Origin: JAAYDK01 sp964543935
Lineage (GTDB): Bacteria > Spirochaetota > Spirochaetia > Sphaerochaetales > Sphaerochaetaceae
NCBI GenBank assembly: GCA_964543935.1
Contig: CAZJAK010000022.1
Coordinates: 1 to 35,244, forward strand
Length of the DNA stretch: 35,244 nucleotides
Direction of reading: 5' to 3'
The translations under genes were made by a program, and so were the position numbers. Under the pieces are notes generated by a model. The model was not told where the DNA came from. It saw only the letters and a list, made by a program, of their open reading frames with translations, and made no database searches. Shown here piece after piece: positions 24,702-31,899 of this stretch (position 1 is its first letter; every line of letters begins with the position of its first letter).

Positions 24702-25088
24702 TTATGCAAGCGTTTTCAGGAAGGCCGCATAGGAATCGGCATCCAGCAGTCCTTCGAGATCGCCTGGATTGAAACCTGACAATTTATAGAGGAAGTTGCT
24801 GTAACAATCCTTGTTCACCAACTCGGGGGATCCGTCAAGCTGTTCATTCACCTGCGCCACCGTTCCGGCGATGGGATTGAAAATGGCGGAAGCCGCCTTG
24901 ACCGACTCGATGTTGGCGATCTCCTCATCTGCTTCGTAGGACTCCTCTAGCGGAGGAAGCTCGACAAACACAATCTCCCCTAACGAATCCTGAGCATAAT
25001 CAGTGATCCCCACCACTGCCAAACCGTCCTCGATGCGCACCCATTCATGATCTTTCGAATACCGTAGATCGGTTGGAATCCTTCCCAT
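24702..25088 (-). CDS. gcvH: Glycine cleavage system H protein
   Basis: GcvH carries lipoate and shuttles the aminomethyl group among the P, T and L proteins. The protein is 128 aa, the standard length. The lipoylation site is intact with Lys64 in IESVKAASAIFNPIAG, and the N-terminal YSKDHEWVRIEDG and GITDYAQDSLGEIVFVELP segments are diagnostic. The start ATG 25088 has AAGGAG (25097-25102) at 8 nt; upstream in-frame codons lack such a site. It follows glyA by 41 bp on the same strand and is probably co-transcribed with it. Methylene-THF from glycine cleavage can feed the SHMT encoded by glyA. Confidence 0.97.
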   Translation of the reverse strand: MGRIPTDLRYSKDHEWVRIEDGLAVVGITDYAQDSLGEIVFVELPPLEESYEADEEIANIESVKAASAIFNPIAGTVAQVNEQLDGSPELVNKDCYSNFLYKLSGFNPGDLEGLLDADSYAAFLKTLA

Positions 25089-25129
25089 CTGTTGCACTCC
25101 TTTTTGTGTGATCGAACCCGTTCCGGCCG

Positions 25130-26659
25130 TCAACCGTCGGCCAACGGGAAATTGCGTGTGAGGAAAGCGAGATCCAATTCGGGATACAGCACGAACCGCT
25201 CGAGCAATCGCTGCACCCGCAGGCGCGCTTGCATGGCGGCATCGGCATCAGTGACGGCCTTGGCCTTGCTGACCTGCCCGGCTTTCTCGCCTTTAGTGAT
25301 CAGCGCGGGCCGGGTGTTTTCAAGCACGAACTTGATGACGGCTGCAATCTCCGACATCTCGGCTTCACCCATGCCCAATGTCGTCACCGCCGGTGTACCG
25401 ATGCGCAGGCCACTGGTGTACCACGGCCCGTTGGGATCGAACGGCAAGGCATTTCGGTTCAACGTAACGCCACAATCGCGTAAAGCGGTCTCGGCTTGAC
25501 GGCCGTTGAGGCCGAACGAACGGACATCCAACAACATCAGGTGGTTGTCGGTGCCGCCGGTGGCCACGGGAATCCCTGCGGCCATGCAGGCTTTGGCCAA
25601 TGCGCGTGAATTGGCCACCACTGCTTGGGCATAACCGGAGAACGAGGGTGCTAACGCCTCGGTGAACGCGACCGCTTTGGCGGCAAGCATGTGTGGCAAC
25701 GGGCCGCCGATTACCAACGGACAGCCCTTGTCAACCGCCTCGGCATAGGCGTTCTTGCACAACACCATGCCGCCACGGGGCCCGCGCAGAGTCTTGTGGG
25801 TGGTGGTGGTCACCACATCGGCCCAAGCGACCGGATCATAGGGTCCGGTCATGGCCTTTCCGGCCACCAAGCCGGCGAAATGGGCCATGTCGACCATGAA
25901 GGTGGCCCCGACAGCAGCCGCTATCTTCGACAGGCGTTCGAAGTCGATCAACCGTGGATAAGCGCTATAACCGGTCAAGAGGATCAACGGCTTGATCTCG
26001 TGCGCCAATTTCTCGATGGCGTCGTAATCGAGCAGACCGGTTGTGCGATCGACCGTGTAACTATAGGCGTCGAACATCTGGGCCGAGACATTCTGGCGGT
26101 AACCGTGGGTCAAGTGCCCGCCCGAATAATAATCGAGACCAAGCAAGCGCTGGTTGCCGCAGGCGGCGCGAACGGCATCCCACTGCTCGCGCGACAGGTC
26201 GCTCGGGTTGGTGATGCCAAGCTTTTCCAAATCTGGGACCTGTACTCGTGCGTTCAGGATCGCCCAGTAGGCGCACAGGTTGGCGTCGGCGCCGCTGTGG
26301 GGTTGGACATAGGCATGCTCGGCCCCGAACAACTGGCAAGCCAATCTGGCAGCCAAGTCCTCTATGGCATCGACATTGTCGCAACCGGCATAAAAGCGGT
26401 GGTAGGCATACCCTTCGGCGTACTTGTCCGTCAGCAGGTTGCCCATGGCCAACTGGCAGGAAAGGCTGCTGTAGTTCTCGCTGGCGATGAGTTTGAGGTG
26501 GGTGCGCTGGTCGGCCAACTCGTTGACGATCCGACTTGCCACAAAGGGGGCGACCTGTGAGATTTTCTCAAGCGCGGCCACATAGGCCACCATTCCGCTG
26601 TCAAGTTTGTCGACAGGGACCGACTGAAGATACTCCCGAAGCACATGTGAACCGCTCAT
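25130..26659 (-). CDS. glyA: Serine hydroxymethyltransferase, long form
   Basis: SHMT interconverts serine and glycine with tetrahydrofolate, using PLP. The PLP lysine is Lys289 in TTTTHKTLRGPRGGM; HSGADANLCA, YSGGHLTHG and VDMAHFAGLVAG are also typical. At 509 aa it is about 80-90 residues longer than most bacterial SHMTs, with an N-terminal extension of about 35 residues and an insertion near residues 136-175 (around VPDLEKLGITNPSDLSREQW). I recall similar long forms in treponemes and chlamydiae. The start ATG 26659 has AAGGAG (26668-26673) at 8 nt; a GTG at 26668 overlaps that site and is less likely. It is the first gene of the glycine operon and faces the NSS transporter. Confidence 0.96.
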   Translation of the reverse strand: MSGSHVLREYLQSVPVDKLDSGMVAYVAALEKISQVAPFVASRIVNELADQRTHLKLIASENYSSLSCQLAMGNLLTDKYAEGYAYHRFYAGCDNVDAIEDLAARLACQLFGAEHAYVQPHSGADANLCAYWAILNARVQVPDLEKLGITNPSDLSREQWDAVRAACGNQRLLGLDYYSGGHLTHGYRQNVSAQMFDAYSYTVDRTTGLLDYDAIEKLAHEIKPLILLTGYSAYPRLIDFERLSKIAAAVGATFMVDMAHFAGLVAGKAMTGPYDPVAWADVVTTTTHKTLRGPRGGMVLCKNAYAEAVDKGCPLVIGGPLPHMLAAKAVAFTEALAPSFSGYAQAVVANSRALAKACMAAGIPVATGGTDNHLMLLDVRSFGLNGRQAETALRDCGVTLNRNALPFDPNGPWYTSGLRIGTPAVTTLGMGEAEMSEIAAVIKFVLENTRPALITKGEKAGQVSKAKAVTDADAAMQARLRVQRLLERFVLYPELDLAFLTRNFPLADG

Positions 26660-26696
26660 CGCCACCACTCCTTCACGGCTTGCCGACCGTTATGAC

Positions 26697-26730
26697 ATTG
26701 TGCCTTCCTTGGGCCTCCATTGTCAAGGAA
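26697..26730 (-). promoter_or_regulatory. Predicted glyA-gcv promoter with overlapping inverted repeat
   Basis: On the minus strand TTGACA (26726-26721) and CACAAT (26702-26697) are 18 bp apart. TTCCTTG (26705-26711) and CAAGGAA (26724-26730) form a 7-bp inverted repeat over the -35 box and spacer, a candidate operator. I looked for a glycine riboswitch here and found none. Confidence 0.45.
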
Positions 26731-26790
26731 AGCACCTCCAAACGAAACATGGACGACTTAGCCGTTCTGAATATTTTCCTCATATCGTGC

Positions 26791-26819
26791 TTGCAATCCA
26801 CGAAGGCTGTGGGTACACT
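26791..26819 (+). promoter_or_regulatory. Predicted promoter of the NSS transporter gene
   Basis: TTGCAA (26791-26796) and TACACT (26814-26819) are exactly 17 bp apart, giving a leader of about 44 nt before the ATG at 26870. Confidence 0.5.
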
Positions 26820-26869
26820 GGCATCCAGTGTCTCGAACAGACCCAATAACAACAGAGTGGAGCCGCATC

Positions 26870-28264
26870 ATGGAACAACACAAGGAGCGTGAGACGCTCG
26901 CAAGCCGCATCGGATTCATCCTGCTCTCGGCAGGATGTGCCATCGGCCTGGGGAACGTATGGCGTTTCCCCTTCATCACGGGCAAGTACGGCGGAGCAGC
27001 CTTCGTACTGATCTACTTAGTATTCTTAGTCATCTTCGGCCTTCCGATCATGGTCATGGAATTCGCCGTCGGCCGCGCTTCGCGACAGAACATCGGGTTG
27101 GCCCTCAGGACGTTAGAGCCCAAAGGGACGAAATGGCATGCGTATGGGCCGTTAGCCATCGTGGGCAACTACGTGCTCATGATGTTCTACACCACCGTGT
27201 GCGGGTGGCTGTTGCATTACTTCTTCGCCATGTCGGGCGGAAAACTCTCCGCCCTGGATCCGGCTGGGGTCGGTTCCTATTTCGGGGCATTGCTCAGTGA
27301 TCCCGCCAAGATGACTTTTTGGATGATCCTCACGGTGGTCCTCGGCATGGGCACCTGCGTCATCGGGCTGCAAAAAGGGGTTGAACGGATCACCAAGATC
27401 ATGATGACCATCTTGTTCCTCGTCATGATCCTGTTGGCAATCAAATCGATCAGTCTGCCGGGAGCCTCGGCAGGTTTGAAATTCTACCTGTTGCCCGACT
27501 TCTCCCGTTTGGCCGAAGGCGGCTTGTGGAACGCCATCTACGCCGCCATGGGGCAGGCGTTCTTCACCCTCAGTCTGGGCATCGGCAGCATGGCGATCTT
27601 CGGCAGCTACATCGGCAAGGAGCGCGCGCTCACCGGCGAATCGGTCAACATCATCGCCTTGGATACTGCAGTCGCGCTCATGAGCGGTCTGATCATCTTT
27701 CCGGCCAGCTTTGCCTTCGGGGTGAATGCCGACGCCGGTCCCTCGTTGATCTTCATCACCTTGCCGAACATCTTCAATTCGATGGTTGGCGGGAGGCTGT
27801 GGGGAGCTTTGTTCTTCGTGTTCCTCAGCTTCGCTGCATTGTCGACCGTCATCGCTGTGTTCGAGAACATCGTCAGTTATTGGATGGATGTGCACAAGTG
27901 GTCGCGCCGCAAGGCAGTGTTCATCAACATCGCGGCCGTCATCGTGCTTTCCATGCCGTGTGTGTTGGGTTTCAACGTGCTGGCCGGTTTCCAACCGCTC
28001 GGCCCTGGAACAGGAGTGCTCGACCTCGAGGATTTTATCGTCAGCTCGACCCTGCTGCCGCTCGGTTCGTTGGTGTTCGTCTTCTTCTGTTGTTCCAAGC
28101 GTGGATGGGGCTGGAAGAACTTCATCGCCGAAGCCGATACCGGTACAGGCCTGAAATTCCCCACCTGGGCCCGCGTCTACACCACCTGGATCCTTCCGTT
28201 CATCGTGCTCGTCGTGTTCGTGATGGGATACTGGAACATTTTCGCACCATTGCTCAAAGGTTGA
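26870..28264 (+). CDS. Neurotransmitter:sodium symporter (NSS) family amino-acid transporter
   Basis: A 464-aa Na+-coupled transporter of the NSS/LeuT family. The first helix shows the family signature SAGCAIGLGNVWRFPFITGK, with the unwound GNVWRFP segment that binds Na+ and substrate, followed by GGAAFVLIYLVFLVIFGLPI. Around 11 hydrophobic helices are visible, the usual count for this bacterial group. Bacterial members import amino acids such as leucine, tryptophan or tyrosine; the divergent position next to glyA-gcv makes glycine or serine plausible, but that is inference. The start ATG 26870 has GTGGAG at 26857-26862; the frame is open upstream without a ribosome-binding site. It ends at a strong hairpin terminator. 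Confidence 0.93.
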   Translation: MEQHKERETLASRIGFILLSAGCAIGLGNVWRFPFITGKYGGAAFVLIYLVFLVIFGLPIMVMEFAVGRASRQNIGLALRTLEPKGTKWHAYGPLAIVGNYVLMMFYTTVCGWLLHYFFAMSGGKLSALDPAGVGSYFGALLSDPAKMTFWMILTVVLGMGTCVIGLQKGVERITKIMMTILFLVMILLAIKSISLPGASAGLKFYLLPDFSRLAEGGLWNAIYAAMGQAFFTLSLGIGSMAIFGSYIGKERALTGESVNIIALDTAVALMSGLIIFPASFAFGVNADAGPSLIFITLPNIFNSMVGGRLWGALFFVFLSFAALSTVIAVFENIVSYWMDVHKWSRRKAVFINIAAVIVLSMPCVLGFNVLAGFQPLGPGTGVLDLEDFIVSSTLLPLGSLVFVFFCCSKRGWGWKNFIAEADTGTGLKFPTWARVYTTWILPFIVLVVFVMGYWNIFAPLLKG

Positions 28265-28280
28265 TTCGCAGCAGAGATGG

Positions 28281-28315
28281 AAAAGCCGCCCTTCGTCGTG
28301 AAGCGGCGGCTTTTT
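28281..28315. terminator. Strong bidirectional intrinsic terminator
   Basis: AAAAGCCGCC (28281-28290) pairs with GGCGGCTTTT (28305-28314), with an inner CTTC/GAAG stem (28291-28294/28300-28303), a 5-nt loop and one bulged base. A T-run follows on the plus strand for the NSS gene, and the A-run on the left gives a T-run for the convergent YhcH-like gene. Confidence 0.9.
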
Positions 28316-28327
28316 GTCACCATGACG

Positions 28328-28789
28328 TCATACATGGATTTTCATGACCAACTTGCGGCACTTGACGGGATCATTACCCCTACGCAGGCAAGGTCGGTGG
28401 GCATCCTCGGGAAACAGGATCAGTGCTGTACCCGGCTTGAGCAGGCAGTCGTGGGCAAGCGGGTCTTGCGGGACGTGTTGGAACTCGATGTCGGTCACAT
28501 AAGGCACGGCGACTTCCAAACCGGTCCGATCGCGGACTTGGACGATTTCCTCCCCTGAGATCAAGATCTGGATGTCGATGTAATCACGATGGGTTTCAAA
28601 GCGAACCTCGTGGGGACGCTTGGTTTCATAGGTCTGGTACAACGCGAAGATAGTGGAACCATCTATTTCCAACTTTCCGTCTTCAGCTCGTTCTTGCCAC
28701 CCCCCGGCAAGCAACCAGTCGATGGCAGCATCCAGATGGCGGCCAAGCCCTTTATAACGTTTCAAATCAGCGATGGTTGCAGCGATCAT
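28328..28789 (-). CDS. YhcH/YjgK/YiaL family protein (DUF386, TabA-like)
   Basis: A 153-aa cupin-like protein of the family that includes TabA and the sialic-acid-linked YhcH/NanQ; some members act on free sugars or bind metal, but the role here is not established. Key segments are RPHEVRFETHRDYIDIQ (about 58-74, with possible ligands Glu61 and His67), the ISGEEIVQV strand, and LFPEDAHRPC (about 125-134, with His131). The start ATG 28789 has AGGAGG (28796-28801) at 6 nt; the frame is open 54 codons further but that part overlaps the divergent infA promoter. There are no sialic-acid or sugar genes nearby. It ends 13 bp from the shared terminator. Confidence 0.85.
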   Translation of the reverse strand: MIAATIADLKRYKGLGRHLDAAIDWLLAGGWQERAEDGKLEIDGSTIFALYQTYETKRPHEVRFETHRDYIDIQILISGEEIVQVRDRTGLEVAVPYVTDIEFQHVPQDPLAHDCLLKPGTALILFPEDAHRPCLRRGNDPVKCRKLVMKIHV

Positions 28790-28822
28790 GGTATTCCTCC
28801 TCAAACGAACATCCGATGCGCA

Positions 28823-28851
28823 ACTGTAGCGCGTCGGCATCAGGCGGTCAA
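28823..28851 (-). promoter_or_regulatory. Predicted promoter of the YhcH-like gene
   Basis: On the minus strand TTGACC (28851-28846) and TACAGT (28828-28823) are 17 bp apart, leaving a short leader before the ATG at 28789. Confidence 0.5.
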
Positions 28852-28867
28852 CCGTCCCAACGGAGCG

Positions 28868-28896
28868 TTGACAAAAGAATTGCCTTCCCATACAAT
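28868..28896 (+). promoter_or_regulatory. Strong predicted promoter of infA
   Basis: A perfect TTGACA (28868-28873) and TACAAT (28891-28896; 5 of 6) are 17 bp apart, the closest to consensus in the window. Transcription would start near 28903, about 30 nt before the GTG start, fitting a highly expressed translation factor. Confidence 0.65.
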
Positions 28897-28932
28897 TCCC
28901 AAGTCCCGCGATCAGAGGGTTTTGGAGGTTTT

Positions 28933-29151
28933 GTGGCCAAAGAAGAAGCAATCGAGGTAGAAGGCATCGTCAAAGAAGCCTTACCCAACACCATGTTCCG
29001 TGTCGAACTCCAGAACGGACACGTGATACTCGCCCACTTGTCGGGCAAAATGCGCAAGCACTACATCAGGATCGTCCCTGGAGATTCGGTGCGCGTCGCC
29101 CTCTCCCCCTACGACCTCACCCGCGGCCGCATCATTTACCGGGAACGCTGA
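28933..29151 (+). CDS. infA: Translation initiation factor IF-1
   Basis: IF-1 binds the ribosomal A site during translation initiation. The 72-aa product is exactly the usual length and shows the OB-fold sequence EGIVKEALPNTMFRVELQNG, then SGKMRKHYIRIVPGD and DLTRGRIIYR at the end. The start codon is GTG at 28933 with GGAGG at 28924-28928 (4-nt gap, rather tight). The frame is open upstream but that part is unlike IF-1 and overlaps the divergent gene. It stands alone, away from the ribosomal protein cluster where infA often lies. Its 3' end overlaps the Smr gene by 16 bp tail to tail. Confidence 0.97.
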   Translation: MAKEEAIEVEGIVKEALPNTMFRVELQNGHVILAHLSGKMRKHYIRIVPGDSVRVALSPYDLTRGRIIYRER

Positions 29152-29603
29152 TTTCCCGATCCGGCCATCCGAGCCAACACCACCCAGACAGCCCCGTTCC
29201 CCCCGTCCGCCGGTGCGGCTTTGCCGTAGGATTGGACATGTGCTGAGTTTTTCAAGCACTGTTGCACTACCTGTTTCAATACACCTTTCCCATCGGGTGA
29301 ATGCAATCCTTTGCCGTGCACGATAAGGACTTTGCGGTATCCAGAGGCCATTGAATCGCTGATGAAGCGCTCGATGAGGAGGGCGGCCTCTTCCGAAGTG
29401 TGGCCATGCAGGTCCAACGAGTCTTGGAACGGAAGGTTCTTCATCCAGGCGCGTTCGGCAGCCGAAGTCTGCCCCTTGTGCTCGGATGTGGAGCGCAACC
29501 CGGCCTCTTTTTCCTTCAAGATACGGGAAAAGCGGCTGTCATCAACCGCTTTTCTTCCTTCGGGGGACTGCTCCCACTGCTCCAAGATATCCTTGAAATC
29601 CAT
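29136..29603 (-). CDS. Smr-domain protein
   Basis: A 155-aa protein with a C-terminal Smr (small MutS-related) domain; such stand-alone domains act as nucleases or RNA-binding proteins in some systems. The motif LDLHG is at 63-67 and IVHGKG at about 94-99, followed by GVLKQVVQQCL. The N-terminal ~55 residues are charged and probably helical. The start ATG (29603) directly abuts the upstream CBS gene's TGA, with GAGG at 29609-29612 serving as ribosome-binding site inside that gene, so they are co-translated. It overlaps infA by 16 bp at its 3' end. The function of this protein is not known. Confidence 0.88.
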   Translation of the reverse strand: MDFKDILEQWEQSPEGRKAVDDSRFSRILKEKEAGLRSTSEHKGQTSAAERAWMKNLPFQDSLDLHGHTSEEAALLIERFISDSMASGYRKVLIVHGKGLHSPDGKGVLKQVVQQCLKNSAHVQSYGKAAPADGGNGAVWVVLARMAGSGNQRSR

Positions 29604-30248
29604 TCAAACCTCGCGGACATCCAGTATCTGCATGACGAACGGTTTGACGATCTCCACCGCGCTGGCCATCGAGATGCCCTGCATCTTGATCGTGCAGATG
29701 GCGTTGGTGGTGTCGGTGCCCATGAACGTGCCGAAAGCGATGATGTCCACGCCATGCTGCGACAGAGCCCCGGAAATTTCAGCAATCGCTCCCGGCTTGT
29801 CTTCCACCAAGAAACTCATGCGCACACCGTAATGGCGGGCTCCGAACAGCTCTAGCAGGATCTTGAACAGGTCGCTTTTCGAAACGATGCCGATGAGCTT
29901 GCCATCCTCGAGCACCGGCAGGCTCGACAAATCCTGGTCGACCATAAGGCGGGCGGCTTCTTCGACGGTGGTGTCCTTGGTGATGGTCACCACATCGCGG
30001 GTCATCAGCTTCTTGACGGTCAACTGGGACAGCAGATAGGCCATCTCATGAATAGACAACGAGCTTACCGGAGAAGGAGAAGCATACAGGATATCCTTCT
30101 CCGAGATGATGCCGACTAGTTTCTTGTCCTTGTCGAGGACAGGAAGCCTGTGGACCTTTTCGCGCTTCATCAATGCGGAGGCTTCGGCTACCGACATATC
30201 GGGAGTGGCGGTCACCGGGTTCCGCGTCATCCGTCTCTCAATGATCAT
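29604..30248 (-). CDS. CBS-CBS-ACT domain protein (AcuB-like)
   Basis: A 214-aa protein with two CBS domains (about 1-60 and 75-135, each starting with a MTRxxV-type strand: RRMTRNPVTATPDMSV and KLMTRDVVTITKDTTV) and a C-terminal ACT domain (about 140-214, SFLVEDKPGAIAEIS). CBS pairs usually bind adenine nucleotides and ACT domains often bind amino acids, so this is likely a small sensor or regulator; the target is unknown. The start ATG 30248 has GGAGG (30255-30259) at 6 nt. It lies 77 bp downstream of livF on the same strand, with a weak possible promoter in the gap, and abuts the Smr gene. A link to branched-chain amino acid status is speculative. Confidence 0.9.
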   Translation of the reverse strand: MIIERRMTRNPVTATPDMSVAEASALMKREKVHRLPVLDKDKKLVGIISEKDILYASPSPVSSLSIHEMAYLLSQLTVKKLMTRDVVTITKDTTVEEAARLMVDQDLSSLPVLEDGKLIGIVSKSDLFKILLELFGARHYGVRMSFLVEDKPGAIAEISGALSQHGVDIIAFGTFMGTDTTNAICTIKMQGISMASAVEIVKPFVMQILDVREV

Positions 30249-30325
30249 CTCGATCCTCCATCCATTGTGTGGACACCATCCTCAATGCAGCACCATTGTA
30301 CTGCAGAGTCGCGCCATATTCCAGC

Positions 30326-31123
30326 TCATTCGCCCAAGTAGGCGGCCTTCACGCGTTCATTGGCCAGCAGGCTGTTGCTTGAATCGGATAAGACGATCTT
30401 GCCGTTCTCCATCACGTACCCCTCGCTGGAAGCCCGTAGCGCCATGCGCGCATTCTGCTCGACCAGGAACACCGTCACTCCTTCCTCTTTGTTGATGATG
30501 GCGATTTTCTCGAAAATGTCCTGAATGATCAACGGCGCCAAGCCCAAGCCGGGTTCGTCCAACAAAAGAAGTTTGGGGAAACCCATCAACGCCCTGGCGA
30601 TGGCCATCATCTGTTGCTCTCCTCCACTGAGGGAGCGGGTTTTTTGTTTGCGACGGGCGCCCAGGATGGGGAAGAACTCGTACATCTCTTGCTTCTTGCG
30701 GGCGATGGCGGCGTTATCTTCGATCAAGAACGCTCCCATGTCCAAGTTTTCCTCGACGGTGAGGTCTGCGAACACCCGTCGTCCTTCGGGCACCATGGCG
30801 ATACCGAGGCTGGCAATTTCGTCGGTCCGCAGGGAACGGTCACCTTGGTGTCCTTTCGCGCCTTTCAGTGCAAACAAGGCCAACGGGTTGTGGCTATGGT
30901 GGTTGGAATTCGCTGCCGCAATCACCTTGCCGCGGTACGAGATCGTTCCCGACACCAGCGGCTCCAACCCGACGATGGCTTTGAGCAGGGTGCTTTTACC
31001 GGCACCGTTGGCGCCGATGAGGCACACCACATCCCCTTCGGCCACATGCATGCTCACATCGCGTAGCGCATGGATGTTACCGTATGAGACGCTGATACCG
31101 TCTATGGTCAACAATTCGCTCAT
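30326..31123 (-). CDS. livF: Branched-chain amino acid ABC transporter ATP-binding protein LivF, with an insertion
   Basis: One of two ATPases powering a Liv-type importer. Walker A (GANGAGKS, 37-44), the LSGGEQQ signature (165-171) and Walker B (LLLLDEP, 185-191) are intact, as is the LivF-type VPEGRRVFADLTVEENL. At 265 aa it is nearly 30 residues longer than usual. The extra part (about 70-97, starting AAANSNHHSHNPLALF) sits between the Walker A helix and the Q-loop region, is His/Lys-rich and has no match I know. The start ATG overlaps the livG stop by 4 bp, with AGGAGG at 31128-31133. It is the last gene of livKHMGF. Confidence 0.95.
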   Translation of the reverse strand: MSELLTIDGISVSYGNIHALRDVSMHVAEGDVVCLIGANGAGKSTLLKAIVGLEPLVSGTISYRGKVIAAANSNHHSHNPLALFALKGAKGHQGDRSLRTDEIASLGIAMVPEGRRVFADLTVEENLDMGAFLIEDNAAIARKKQEMYEFFPILGARRKQKTRSLSGGEQQMMAIARALMGFPKLLLLDEPGLGLAPLIIQDIFEKIAIINKEEGVTVFLVEQNARMALRASSEGYVMENGKIVLSDSSNSLLANERVKAAYLGE

Positions 31124-31899
31124 GCTTCCTCCTTGCCGAGGTAGGCCTCGATGACCAATGGGTTTTTCCGTATTTCGGCAGGAGTGCCTTCGGCGATGTT
31201 CTGACCATAATTGAGCACCGTGATGGTGTCGCAGATGTTCATCACCAGCTTCATGTCATGTTCTATGAGCACCACGGTGATGCCCAAGGCCCTGATCTTG
31301 CGGATGGTGGCCATCAAGGAATCGGTCTCTTGCGGATTCATGCCGGCCGCAGGCTCGTCAAGGAACAACAACTCGGGTTCGGTCGCCAATGCACGGGCAA
31401 TCTCCAACTCCCGTTGAAGCCCGTACGGCAGGTTCCGTGCCAGATCGTCGGCCATATGGTCCAGATGGAAAAACTCCAACCATTGGAGGGCTTGCTCCTT
31501 CATGAGCTTCTCTTCCGCCTTCATGCCGAGGAAGCTGCCGATGGCGGTCGGCAAACGACCGCGCTGGGCCGATCTGCCCACTTTGAAGTGCCGCCCGACC
31601 ATCACGTTCTCCAATACGGTGAGCTCCTTGAACAATCGGATATTCTGGAAGGTCCGGGCGATGCCCATGCGGCAGATGGCGTGGGCGCTCTTGCCGGTGA
31701 TGTTCTTGCTCCTGAAATGGACGGTGCCCGAGGTGGGGACATCCAAACCGGTCACGTTGTTGAACAAGGTGGTCTTGCCGGCACCGTTGGGCCCGATCAA
31801 GCCAGTGATCAAGCCTTGTTCGACGGTGAAATCGACATTGCCGACAGCAATCACACCACCGTACGCTTTGGTAAGGCCTTTGGTTTCCAATAGCGTCAT
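31120..31899 (-). CDS. livG: Branched-chain amino acid ABC transporter ATP-binding protein LivG
   Basis: The partner ATPase of LivF, 259 aa, the standard length. Walker A is GPNGAGKT (about 36-43), the LivG-type LPYGLQRELEIARAL replaces the classical LSGGQ signature, Walker B is LLFLDEPAAGMNP, and the switch histidine lies in VVLIEHDMK. The family-specific GIARTFQNIRLFKELTVLEN segment is present. The start ATG 31899 has GGAGG (31906-31910) at 6 nt and overlaps the livM stop by 4 bp. It acts on the inner face of the cytoplasmic membrane with LivH and LivM. Confidence 0.96.
   Translation of the reverse strand: MTLLETKGLTKAYGGVIAVGNVDFTVEQGLITGLIGPNGAGKTTLFNNVTGLDVPTSGTVHFRSKNITGKSAHAICRMGIARTFQNIRLFKELTVLENVMVGRHFKVGRSAQRGRLPTAIGSFLGMKAEEKLMKEQALQWLEFFHLDHMADDLARNLPYGLQRELEIARALATEPELLFLDEPAAGMNPQETDSLMATIRKIRALGITVVLIEHDMKLVMNICDTITVLNYGQNIAEGTPAEIRKNPLVIEAYLGKEEA

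Noticed and set aside
25691..26560. A 289-codon plus-strand frame inside glyA
   Set aside because: Antisense to the PLP-site region of SHMT; no ribosome-binding site or recognisable domain.
26660..26869. Possible glycine riboswitch between glyA and the NSS gene
   Set aside because: Neither strand shows the conserved glycine aptamer core segments as I know them; only promoter-like boxes and a short inverted repeat are seen.
27152..27994. A 280-codon minus-strand frame opposite the NSS transporter
   Set aside because: His/Asp/Gln-rich translation typical of the complement of membrane-protein codons.
28777..28932. Longer N-terminus for IF-1 from an upstream ATG
   Set aside because: The extra 52 residues are unlike IF-1 and overlap the divergent gene and the strong promoter; starting at GTG 28933 gives exactly 72 aa.
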